This document shows positions 16,295 through 23,522 of a stretch of DNA of 64,000 nucleotides, piece after piece. Below the pieces are notes generated by a model that made no database searches, had not been told where the DNA came from, and saw only the letters and a program-made list of their open reading frames with translations. The translations under genes were made by a program, and so were the position numbers. Source of the DNA: Nocardioides sp. (GTDB lineage Bacteria > Actinomycetota > Actinomycetes > Propionibacteriales > Nocardioidaceae); NCBI RefSeq assembly GCF_004803405.1, contig NZ_SSXI01000229.1, forward strand, positions 1 through 64,000. The letters are read 5' to 3'. The first letter of the stretch is position 1; the number at the start of each line of letters is the position of its first letter.

Positions 16295-16498
16295 TCAGCT
16301 CACCGCTAGGAACTGGTCGGCCTCGGCACGGAGCAGTGCTGCTGCGTTGCGGCGGGCGACGACCATGTCCGGTGTGGGGGACCAGTACGGCCTCGCGGCG
16401 GCCTCGTCGGCTGCGAGCTCGTCCTCGCGCCGCGCCATCTCCAGCAGGATCGAGCGAAGCCTGCCGGCCATCCCGATGTCGGACTGATCGATGATCAT
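16295..16498 (-). CDS. Small protein of unknown function (67 aa), first gene of the micro-operon
   Basis: A 67-residue helical, acidic protein starting MIIDQSDIGMAGRLRSILLE and continuing MARREDELAADEAAARPYW, then SPTPDMVVARRNAAALLRAEADQFLAV. GAGG lies 6 bases upstream of ATG 16498. A two-helix hairpin with a proline-rich turn is likely. It leads four tightly packed genes. The only clear DNA signal upstream is the perfect inverted repeat at 16578-16603. No family recognised. Confidence 0.65.
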   Translation of the reverse strand: MIIDQSDIGMAGRLRSILLEMARREDELAADEAAARPYWSPTPDMVVARRNAAALLRAEADQFLAVS

Positions 16499-16577
16499 GA
16501 CTGCCTCGCTTCCTGGGGTCGGGCAACTGTCGGGCTTTCTCCCAGTGAACGTCGGGTGGGCGCCGGGTGCGACCGGA

Positions 16578-16603
16578 GGACTACGTATTTGGATACGTAG
16601 TCC
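16578..16603. promoter_or_regulatory. Perfect 11-bp-arm inverted repeat ahead of the micro-operon
   Basis: Arms GGACTACGTAT (16578-16588) and ATACGTAGTCC (16593-16603), exact complements around TTGG. It lies 80 bases upstream of the first small gene and 76 bases after the stop of the DUF3352 gene on the same strand. A dimeric repressor operator (TetR or similar) and a terminator hairpin for the DUF3352 gene are both possible. The absence of a T tract and the CTACGTAT/ATACGTAG core favour an operator. Confidence 0.6.
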
Positions 16604-16678
16604 GACCCGGCTGACCCGCTGCGGGCACGACCGCTCGGCGATCACCCCACCGTTGCGATCAGGTCACCCGACCGAGCA

Positions 16679-18511
16679 TCAGTCCAGCGTGACCCGGACG
16701 AGGACGTGCTGCTCGTCGCCGTCCTCGGTCACCGTGAATCCGAGCGTGTCGAGTGGCTCGACATCGGCCCGGTCCCGGTCGTCGTCCATCAGGCCGACCA
16801 GCCAGTTCCCTGCGTCGAAGTCGATGAAGATGACGGTGGTCGCGCCGTCGGCGTCGGGGACGGCGCGCTCGAACCGGTCGGAGTCGCCGAGCGTCTCGCC
16901 GGGGCTCGCGAGCTCCTCGAGGTAGTCCACGTTCGGACCCACCACGATGCCGTCGTCGGTGGCCTCGGAGTGCAGGTAGGTCGCTCCGGACCTGCCGACG
17001 GCGCCGCGGACCTTCGCCAGCGCCTCCTCGATGCGGTCGGGGTCGCCCATGATCCGCACCGCGGCGGCGAGCTTCGATGGGTCCTCCGCTGCCGAGGACG
17101 GGTCGAATCCGGACCGCGCCACGACTGCGATCGCCTCTCCTCCGAGTGCCTCGAAGTCCTCGGGGAAGGTGAGTCCGGTCGCCTCCTCGAGCGAGGTGAC
17201 CAGCTCCTCCTCGCTCTGCCCCGAGTAGTACCACTGGTCCTGGATCTGCGAGAGGGACCTCTGCGCCCAGCCGTCGGCGAACCCGGCGCCGAAAGCGGCG
17301 GCGCTGTCCGCCGGCAGGGTCGCGACGACGTCATGGCCGGAGCCGCCGGCGTACACGCCGCCGTAGCTGCCGAGCATCCGATCGCCGACGACCTCGAGCT
17401 CGACGGCCCCGTCGTCGAAGCGGAGGACACCACCGAGACCGGTGAAGTCCTGCAATGCCCGGCGCAGGTCGTCCGAAGGCTCGGCCAGGTCATCGAGGTC
17501 CAGCTCCGTCTCGGGCAGCTCCTCTTCCCACTCCGCCGAGTGGAACGCCTCCATCTCCTTCATCAGCTGGTCCTGCTCGGCGGGGCTGAGCTCGTCGTAC
17601 CTCTCCATCCGCTTCTGGAGACGCCGCTCGGCAGGGCTCGGCTGGTAGTCGGACTCCATTGCCATCTCATGCTCACCCAGCGCCGCACCCGCACCGGAGA
17701 GCGTGGGCATCAGGGTGATCCAGCCCATCACGGCCCCGATCGGGTCGACGGCGGGAGTGATCTGGGTGGTCACCATGAACCCGATGAACGGGTTCTCCTC
17801 GGCCGCCCGAAGGAGTGCCGGTCCCGCCTCCGGCGCGGCGTAGAGCGTGACGACGCCGGGGTCGCCGGCGGCGCCGGTGATCCGGCGGTAGTCGGCGTCG
17901 TCCGCGAGCGCGCGGTCCGCTGCGTCCTCGACGACCTGCTCGGCGACCGCATCGTTGCGAGCGAGGACGGCCCAGTCACCCTCGATCGCGTGCCCGAACT
18001 CGTCCGCGGCGCAGTCTGCGGCGATGGCCGACAGCCCGGCGGCCGCCTTGTCGGCGTCGCCGACCTGCACGACCACCACGACCTCGGGCAGGTCGCGGTC
18101 ACCGTCGACCACGGCGAGAGCACCTCGGTCACCGGCCCACGAGAGGATCGCGTCGCGGTCGAGGTCACAGCCGCCCTCAGCGGCGATCCCGTCGACGAGC
18201 GAACGCCGCAGGTCGTCGCGGCTGTCCAGGCCCAGTTCCTTCCCCAGCGACGGGAACTTCCGGATGGCGTCGTACACGGCGACCTTCTGGCCACCGGGCG
18301 GGTCCAGGTCGACCGCGACGTAGGCGAGGGTGCCGTCCGGCAGCACTTCGGCCGGCTGCGGCCCCTGCGCCGTCCAGAACTGCCAGGCGAGCGCGCCGCC
18401 CCCCACGACCGCGGCCACACCGAGACTGCCCGCGGTCACCCACGCAGTACGGCGCCCGCGCGACCTCCCGACGGGGGAGTCGATGTTCGGGGAGGCGTCA
18501 CCAAGCGTCAT
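16679..18511 (-). CDS. DUF3352 domain membrane-anchored protein
   Basis: A 610-residue protein started at ATG 18511; a TATGGT box is 8 bases upstream. A basic N terminus (RSRGRRTAW) precedes one transmembrane helix (about residues 25-47, AGSLGVAAVVGGGALAW), so the large acidic domain is exported but anchored. The body matches DUF3352: the opening PAEVLPDGTLAYVAVDLDPPGGQKV, DAILSWAGDRGALAVVDG in the first half, and SWxG-type repeats and FRFDDGAVELEVVGD later. The middle (residues about 300-350) is highly charged. Function unknown; a possible lipid- or protein-binding role outside the membrane is inference. It appears to be transcribed alone. Confidence 0.82.
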   Translation of the reverse strand: MTLGDASPNIDSPVGRSRGRRTAWVTAGSLGVAAVVGGGALAWQFWTAQGPQPAEVLPDGTLAYVAVDLDPPGGQKVAVYDAIRKFPSLGKELGLDSRDDLRRSLVDGIAAEGGCDLDRDAILSWAGDRGALAVVDGDRDLPEVVVVVQVGDADKAAAGLSAIAADCAADEFGHAIEGDWAVLARNDAVAEQVVEDAADRALADDADYRRITGAAGDPGVVTLYAAPEAGPALLRAAEENPFIGFMVTTQITPAVDPIGAVMGWITLMPTLSGAGAALGEHEMAMESDYQPSPAERRLQKRMERYDELSPAEQDQLMKEMEAFHSAEWEEELPETELDLDDLAEPSDDLRRALQDFTGLGGVLRFDDGAVELEVVGDRMLGSYGGVYAGGSGHDVVATLPADSAAAFGAGFADGWAQRSLSQIQDQWYYSGQSEEELVTSLEEATGLTFPEDFEALGGEAIAVVARSGFDPSSAAEDPSKLAAAVRIMGDPDRIEEALAKVRGAVGRSGATYLHSEATDDGIVVGPNVDYLEELASPGETLGDSDRFERAVPDADGATTVIFIDFDAGNWLVGLMDDDRDRADVEPLDTLGFTVTEDGDEQHVLVRVTLD

Positions 18512-18564
18512 GGATGCGGACCATAGTCGGCGCGGGTGGCCCACGCCAACAAATGGCCGAACCG

Positions 18565-19887
18565 TTACTCGAGCGCCCGCTCCGTGCCGAGGCGAGCCCG
18601 CGCAGCGGCCCGGACGCCGGCATGGTGCGACCCCGGAGCAGCATGGCCGGCGGAAGCCGCACCCTTCCAGGTGCCACGGACGCCGTGCTCGGCCTGCATC
18701 TGCGCGAAGTAGTCCACTACCTCCACCTCCTTGGCCCGGAGGGCGAGCTCGGTCGACGACGACGACGGGCTCTCGGCCTCGATCACGGCCGCCTGCGTCT
18801 CACGCCGCGCCGCGAACAGCCGCTCACCCACGTGGTCCGCCCACGCCTCGTAGAACGCGGCCCGGGCGGTGGAGCCGTGCACCGGCCTCTCCTCCCATCG
18901 GCGCCGCCGAGCGTTCCACACCAGACGGGTGTCGGCCCGATGCGCGCCGGACCGCAGGTGGGCGTCGGCGTCGGTCACCATCTGCGTCACGAGTGAGGCG
19001 TACAGCGCCTTCACGATCGAGATGTCGGACGGGAAGCCGTAGAGCGTGACCCGGGTGTTGGTGGTGTAGATCGCGACCCGGACGTCGTTGGCCCGCGCGA
19101 TCTCCAGCACCAGCCGCACATAGCGAGCCAGTGAGCGCTTGCCGCTCTCACCGATGAGCACCGTCTCCCACGTCGGGTCCTCGCGCCGCTCCTCGTCGGT
19201 CGCGGTCGCCCGCGCGACGGCGAGAGCGATCTGGTGGCGGGTCGCGAGCGCCTGAGCCTTGGCGAAGAAGGCGTCACGCTCCGCCTCGTTGCTGCTCCGC
19301 TCGGCCTGGCGCAGCAGGCGGCCGATCCGCAGCAGGGTGCGGTCCTCGTCGTCGACGCCGGTGTCGAGGCCGCTGACCCGGTAGGCCGTGTGGAGCATGT
19401 CGGCGAGCACCGGCATCCCGAGGTCCTCGAGCAGGCGGAGGAAGGTCGTGCGGAACTCGCGACCGTGGCCGTCGTCGGAGCAGAGGTGGTGCGCGATCTC
19501 GTGGAGAACGACGGCCGCACGGAGTGACCACGAGCCGCCGATCTCGCGCGGCGGGATCGCGATCACCCCGCGCAGCGGCAGCTCGTGGCGCTCGTAGTGG
19601 GCCAGCCGGTGCCCGCGGCGGGCGCGCACCGAGACCGGCACCGTGGCGAGGTCGAGTCCGGTGCCGTCGTCGTACACGCTCTGGCTGGCCACGACGTGGG
19701 CGAGCACCTTGTCGACGAACGCCTCGACATGGTCGGGGTCGGTGAACCGGACCTCGGTCTCCGGCGCGAACTCGCGCAGCTCACCACCGACGCGGACCCG
19801 CACCGGGTCACCCGGCGAGCGGTGCGCCTCGTCGAGCCAGCCGCGGAACAGGTCCTCCGCGGCGTAGACCTCCTGGGTGTCGGGCAC
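18565..19887 (-). CDS. HEXXHH metallohydrolase-DUF2786 fusion protein
   Basis: A 440-residue protein with two parts. The N-terminal 165 residues resemble the TIGR04338-type putative metallohydrolases: VHVVASQSVYDDG-like region, PREIGGSWSLRAAVVLHEIAHH with H129-E130 and H133-H134, then H141 in DGHGREFR as a likely third zinc ligand. From about 184 a DUF2786 module follows (LLRIGRLLRQAERSSNEAERDAFFAKAQALATRHQI), then a DUF7168-like region (VRLVLEIARANDVRVAIYTTNTRVTLYGFPSDI). DUF2786 proteins are often tied to phage or stress functions. The C-terminal tail is low-complexity (ESPSSSSTE). Substrate unknown. Lone gene, 35 bases downstream of the next minus-strand gene. Confidence 0.8.
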   Translation of the reverse strand: MPDTQEVYAAEDLFRGWLDEAHRSPGDPVRVRVGGELREFAPETEVRFTDPDHVEAFVDKVLAHVVASQSVYDDGTGLDLATVPVSVRARRGHRLAHYERHELPLRGVIAIPPREIGGSWSLRAAVVLHEIAHHLCSDDGHGREFRTTFLRLLEDLGMPVLADMLHTAYRVSGLDTGVDDEDRTLLRIGRLLRQAERSSNEAERDAFFAKAQALATRHQIALAVARATATDEERREDPTWETVLIGESGKRSLARYVRLVLEIARANDVRVAIYTTNTRVTLYGFPSDISIVKALYASLVTQMVTDADAHLRSGAHRADTRLVWNARRRRWEERPVHGSTARAAFYEAWADHVGERLFAARRETQAAVIEAESPSSSSTELALRAKEVEVVDYFAQMQAEHGVRGTWKGAASAGHAAPGSHHAGVRAAARARLGTERALE

Positions 19888-19922
19888 GGAGGAAGGCTCT
19901 CAGGTCGCGCCGACAGCGCCGG

Positions 19923-21065
19923 TCAGGCGGTCGCCTCGAACCCGGCCGCCGACGTCGTGCCTCGCAGGCGGTCCCGCAGCTCGACGAGATCCGAGACGGC
20001 CTCGACGAACCGCACGGTGCTGTCACCCACGCCGTTGTCGTCGAAGTAGTGGTGCCGCATCGCAGCCCGCGCGATCCGGTGCTCGTCATGCTCGAGCCGG
20101 GCCGCCAGCAGCTCGCTGAGGTGGTCGATGTTGCCGGCGTCGATCACGTCGGCGCACCGGCTGACCGGCACGTCCTGGCGCAGCCGCTCCGCGTCGTGGT
20201 GCCGGTCGGTGATGAACACCGGCTTGTCGGTCTGGAGATACAGCCAGTCCAGGCCGACGGACGAGACATCGGTGATCATCGCGTCGCACCCCGGGAACAC
20301 CGCGAGGATGTCGCCCTGCCAGACGGCCGCGTGCCCCGCGGCCGGGTCCTGCTCGGCGGCGCGCTCGACCAGGTCGAGGATCGCCTGGTGGCCGTCGCGG
20401 ATCGCGGGCGTCAGGCTGGTCGTGATCTTCGGGTGGGGCTTGTAGACCAGCCGCACGTCCGGGGTCGCGAGGATCGCCCGGACGATCTCCGGCCCGAAGA
20501 CGTCGACCGAGGTGTAGTCGTTGTACTCGGCGTCGCCCTCCCAGGTCGGGGCGTAGAGGACGCTACGACGCCCGGGGCTCGCCGGCAGCAGGGGAGCCGG
20601 ACGCAGGTCGAGCTGCGGGCGGCCGAGACGGACGAGCTTGGCCTCGTCCAGCTCCATGAGCGCGGCGCGATGCCGCTGCACCGCGGCCTCGCCGGCCACG
20701 AAGACCCGGTCGTAGGCCTTGGCGTTGTTGCTGACCATGCTCTGCTTGTCGCTCTCGCCGTGGTTGATGTGCACGTGCAGCATCCGACCGTCCAGCAGCG
20801 AGTTGAAGTTGAGCATCGAGTTGTTGCAGTAGACGACGAGCTTGGCGCCGAGCTCGTCGTACAGCTCAGCCAGGTCGGCGAAGCCGGGCGCACAGAGCAC
20901 GGGGAGAGCACTGCGCTCCCCGACGAGCGCAGCAGTGGCCGGATCCCTCGTCACGATCGCGACGGGATGACTGTCATCAAGCCTCTCCAGCACGGGGATC
21001 CACTGCAGGAGCTGGTAGACGCGGGTGGGGTCGTCCGCGAAGTAGGCGATGACATGGGGCTGCAC
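19923..21065 (-). CDS. CDP-glycerol glycerophosphotransferase family protein
   Basis: A 380-residue GT-B-type enzyme lacking signal or membrane segments. The central HINHGESDKQ motif (about residue 98) and the C-terminal PTWEGD, VYKPHPKI and FPGCDAMITDVSSVGLDWLYLQTDKPVF stretches match the TagB/TagF group, which moves glycerol-phosphate or ribitol-phosphate from a CDP donor to a growing teichoic-acid-like polymer at the inner membrane face. GTG 21065 is supported by a TAGGAT box 6 bases ahead. It is divergent from the hexapeptide acyltransferase gene 81 bases away, which may decorate the same or another envelope glycan. Actinobacteria of this group carry teichoic acids. Confidence 0.88.
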   Translation of the reverse strand: MQPHVIAYFADDPTRVYQLLQWIPVLERLDDSHPVAIVTRDPATAALVGERSALPVLCAPGFADLAELYDELGAKLVVYCNNSMLNFNSLLDGRMLHVHINHGESDKQSMVSNNAKAYDRVFVAGEAAVQRHRAALMELDEAKLVRLGRPQLDLRPAPLLPASPGRRSVLYAPTWEGDAEYNDYTSVDVFGPEIVRAILATPDVRLVYKPHPKITTSLTPAIRDGHQAILDLVERAAEQDPAAGHAAVWQGDILAVFPGCDAMITDVSSVGLDWLYLQTDKPVFITDRHHDAERLRQDVPVSRCADVIDAGNIDHLSELLAARLEHDEHRIARAAMRHHYFDDNGVGDSTVRFVEAVSDLVELRDRLRGTTSAAGFEATA

Positions 21066-21071
21066 AAACGA

Positions 21072-21077
21072 ATCCTA
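21072..21077 (-). promoter_or_regulatory. Leaderless -10 box for the glycerophosphotransferase gene
   Basis: TAGGAT on the minus strand, 6 bases before GTG 21065. The geometry matches the other TAnnnT-N6/7-start cases in this window and supports this start. Confidence 0.55.
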
Positions 21078-21134
21078 GGTCCGGTTGGAACGATCGAGGA
21101 AACGCGGACCCGCACCGGCGGTCCGGCGGTTCGG

Positions 21135-21140
21135 TAGCCT
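21135..21140 (+). promoter_or_regulatory. Leaderless -10 box for the hexapeptide acyltransferase gene
   Basis: TAGCCT, 6 bases before GTG 21147. No ribosome binding site is present, as expected for a leaderless transcript. Confidence 0.55.
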
Positions 21141-21146
21141 CGCCCG

Positions 21147-21815
21147 GTGCCGTCACCCCGTCGCCTGATGAACCGGTCCATCCACGCCGCCTGGCGCTGG
21201 CTGGAGCGGGTCGGGGACGTCGCCCCCGGCACCGCGCTGGCCGACGAGTTCGCGGCGTTCGGGCGCGGCAGCTGCCTCGCCTTCCCGCTCGGAACCCTGT
21301 TCGGCACCGGCTCCATCCACGTCGGCCAGGACACCCTCATCGGCAAGTACTCCACGCTCTCCGTGGGCTACGGGCCGACCCAGGCCGCGCTGCCGGAGCG
21401 TGGGCTGGTGATCGGCGACCGGTGCGTCCTCGGCGCCCGGGTGTGCATCACGGCGCACGAGTCGATCAGCATCGGCGACGACGTGTGGTTCGGGCAGGAC
21501 GTGTTCGTCTCCGACGCCAGCCACGGCTACCAGGACCCGAGCCTGCCGGTCGGGCTCCAGTTCGGAGCCCACCAGCCGGTCAGCATCGGCTCCGGCTCAT
21601 GGATCGGCCACGGCGCAATGGTCCTGCCCGGCACCACGATCGGCCGCAACGTCGTGGTCGCCGCCGGCTCCGTGGTGCGCGGGACGATCGAGGACCACGC
21701 GGTCATCGGAGGCGTGCCCGCCAAGGTGATCCGGCGCCTCGAGCCGGGAGTCGGATGGGTGTCGCAGGGCACATCCCCGGACGTGCGCAGCGTCGCGCTC
21801 AGCGGCGAGGGGTGA
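21147..21815 (+). CDS. Hexapeptide-repeat (left-handed beta-helix) acyltransferase
   Basis: A 222-residue protein of the LbetaH superfamily. Imperfect hexapeptides run from about residue 55 to 205: IHVGQDTLIGKYSTLSVG, LVIGDRCVLGARVCITAHESISIGDDVWFGQDVFV, VSIGSGSWIGHGAMVLPGTTIGRNVVVAAGSVV, and the terminal VIGGVPAKVIRRL. DASHGY carries the histidine typical of acetyl-CoA-dependent O-acetyltransferases of this fold. The likely reaction is acetyl transfer to a sugar or polyol, perhaps in envelope polysaccharide, given the glycerophosphotransferase next door. The GTG start is set by a TAGCCT box. The last 17 bases overlap the convergent acyl-CoA ligase. Confidence 0.88.
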   Translation: MPSPRRLMNRSIHAAWRWLERVGDVAPGTALADEFAAFGRGSCLAFPLGTLFGTGSIHVGQDTLIGKYSTLSVGYGPTQAALPERGLVIGDRCVLGARVCITAHESISIGDDVWFGQDVFVSDASHGYQDPSLPVGLQFGAHQPVSIGSGSWIGHGAMVLPGTTIGRNVVVAAGSVVRGTIEDHAVIGGVPAKVIRRLEPGVGWVSQGTSPDVRSVALSGEG

Positions 21816-23418
21816 CCCGCTCCGCGGCGACCTGCTTGGCCCACTTGTAGTCCGCCTTGCCGGCCGGGGTGCGCCGGACCTCCGGGACGAGGACGACGTC
21901 GCGCGGCACCTTGTAGCCCGCCAGCGCGCCACGCGCGTGGGACTGGATGTCGTCGAGCGAGGGCGCGCGGCCGTCGCGCGCGGCGATCACGGCTGCGACC
22001 CGCTCACCCAGTCGCTCGTCGGGCACGGCGACCACGAGCACGTCAGCCACATCTGGATGGCCGTGAAGGACGTTCTCCACCTCCTCCACGTACACCTTCT
22101 CGCCGCCGGTGTTGATGCACTGCGAGCCGCGGCCGAGGAAGACGATCGACCCGTCCAGGTCCCGGTAGCCCATGTCGCCGAGCACCGAGCAGCGTCGCCC
22201 GTCGGGCAGCGTGCGGAAGGTCCGAGCGGTCTTCTCCTCGTCCTTGTAGTAGCCCTGGGGGACGGGCCCGAGCCGCGCGATCAGCCCGACGTGCTCGGGT
22301 CCTCGGGGCAGCTCGGCCAGCGTGTCGTCGACGACCAGCATCCGGTCCGTGGCCGGCACCCGCAGGTTGCCGTTCCCGTCGAGGGTGATCTCGCCGTCGT
22401 TGCCCGACTCCGAGGCGCCGAAGTTGTCCCTGAGGATGGCGTTCGGCACGATCGCCCGGAACCGGTCGCGGCACGCCTGGGACCAGATCGCGCCGCCGGA
22501 GCTGACCATGAAGACGGGGGAGTAGTCGACCTCGTCCTTGCGCCGCTCCATCTCCTCCACCAGCGGCATGCCCATGGCGTCCCCGACGATCAGCAGGCTC
22601 TGCAGCCCGTCCTCGGCGATGCCGTCCACGATCCGCTCGGGGTCGAAGTCGCGGAGCATCACGAGCCGGCCGCCGAAGATGAAGTAGAAGAACATGGCGT
22701 ACGACGCAGCGCCGTGCATCAGCGGCGCCGCGATCAGGAAGGACAGCGGCGGCATCGCGGCCGCAGCCGCTGCGAGCGCCTCGAGGTCGGGGTGCGCGTC
22801 GCCGTACGGGTTCCCGCCCGAGAGCGGCTTGTGGAACAGGTCGTCGTGGGTCCACACGACGCCCTTGGGGTAGCCGGTGGTCCCGCCGGTGAAGAGGATG
22901 TAGTGCTCGTCGCCGGTCCGCGGCTCGAAGTCGCGCTCCTCGGAGTGCTCCGGCCAGGACCCGAAGTCGACCATGGAGACGCCGCGGTCAATAGCGGCTG
23001 ACCGGAGCGCCGGCTCGACCTCGCCCACCACGAAGACCGTCCTCAGGTCGGGGAGGTCAGGGAGGATCCTCGCCAGCGCCTGCTGGTGGCCGGTCTCCTC
23101 CACCACGATCCCGACCGCGTCGGCGTTGGTGAACAGGTACTCGAGCTCGGCGTCGGTGTAGCGGTAGTTGACGTTGATCGGCACCGCCCGCGTCTTGAGC
23201 AGCCCGACCATGCCGGTGACGTGCTCGACGCAGTTCTTGAGATACAACGCGACATGCTCGCCCGCCGCGATGCCGGAGGCGGCGAAGAGGTGGGCCACCT
23301 GGGTCGCCTCCCGGTCGAGCGCGGCGTACGTCAGGTCGCGGCCCTCGTAGCTGAGCGCGATCCGGTCCGGGACCGTGTCCGCGACGGTCTCGAAGACGGT
23401 GGCGAGGTTGAACTTCAT
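21799..23418 (-). CDS. Acyl-CoA ligase, FadD19-like
   Basis: A 539-residue ANL-superfamily enzyme. It opens MKFNLATVFETVADTVPDRI and has the AMP-binding P-loop ILFTGGTTGYPKGVVWTHDD near residue 180, the INTGGEKVYVEEVE hinge region, and a C-terminal GYKVPRDVV with the catalytic lysine in RTPAGKADYKW. The N-terminal pattern ALYLKNCVEHVTGM, RAVPINVNYRYTDAELEYLF and overall order resemble mycobacterial FadD19, which activates cholesterol side-chain acids as CoA thioesters. ATG 23418 has AGGAG upstream. A KstR-like box in the divergent promoter region supports a steroid or fatty-acid catabolic role. Other branched or long-chain acids are possible substrates. Confidence 0.85.
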   Translation of the reverse strand: MKFNLATVFETVADTVPDRIALSYEGRDLTYAALDREATQVAHLFAASGIAAGEHVALYLKNCVEHVTGMVGLLKTRAVPINVNYRYTDAELEYLFTNADAVGIVVEETGHQQALARILPDLPDLRTVFVVGEVEPALRSAAIDRGVSMVDFGSWPEHSEERDFEPRTGDEHYILFTGGTTGYPKGVVWTHDDLFHKPLSGGNPYGDAHPDLEALAAAAAAMPPLSFLIAAPLMHGAASYAMFFYFIFGGRLVMLRDFDPERIVDGIAEDGLQSLLIVGDAMGMPLVEEMERRKDEVDYSPVFMVSSGGAIWSQACRDRFRAIVPNAILRDNFGASESGNDGEITLDGNGNLRVPATDRMLVVDDTLAELPRGPEHVGLIARLGPVPQGYYKDEEKTARTFRTLPDGRRCSVLGDMGYRDLDGSIVFLGRGSQCINTGGEKVYVEEVENVLHGHPDVADVLVVAVPDERLGERVAAVIAARDGRAPSLDDIQSHARGALAGYKVPRDVVLVPEVRRTPAGKADYKWAKQVAAERVTPRR

Positions 23419-23482
23419 GGAGGCTCCTTTGGCCAGTGCAGGGCACGTGGGTGAGCCGAGAATGCCACCTTTCGAGCAGAAC

Positions 23483-23496
23483 GAGAACAGGTTCCA
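23483..23496. promoter_or_regulatory. KstR-like operator between the two acyl-CoA ligase genes
   Basis: GAGAACAGGTTCCA fits the KstR consensus TnnAACnnGTTnnA except for the first base. It is 65 bases from the FadD19-like start and 27 bases from the acetoacetyl-CoA synthetase start, covering the -35 region of the latter (TAGGCT at 23511-23516). KstR is the TetR-family repressor of cholesterol catabolism. One motif match alone is suggestive, not proof. Confidence 0.55.
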
Positions 23497-23510
23497 GTGA
23501 CCTTCTTCAC

Positions 23511-23516
23511 TAGGCT
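23511..23516 (+). promoter_or_regulatory. Leaderless -10 box for acetoacetyl-CoA synthetase
   Basis: TAGGCT, 6 bases before ATG 23523, with no ribosome binding site between. The KstR-like box overlaps the matching -35 position. Confidence 0.55.
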
Positions 23517-23522
23517 GCCCGC

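Noticed and set aside
16578-16603. Reading the inverted repeat purely as a terminator for the DUF3352 gene
   Set aside because: Position allows it, but the stem is AT-rich in the middle, has no T tract, and lies 76 bases past the stop. Operator is preferred, terminator not excluded.
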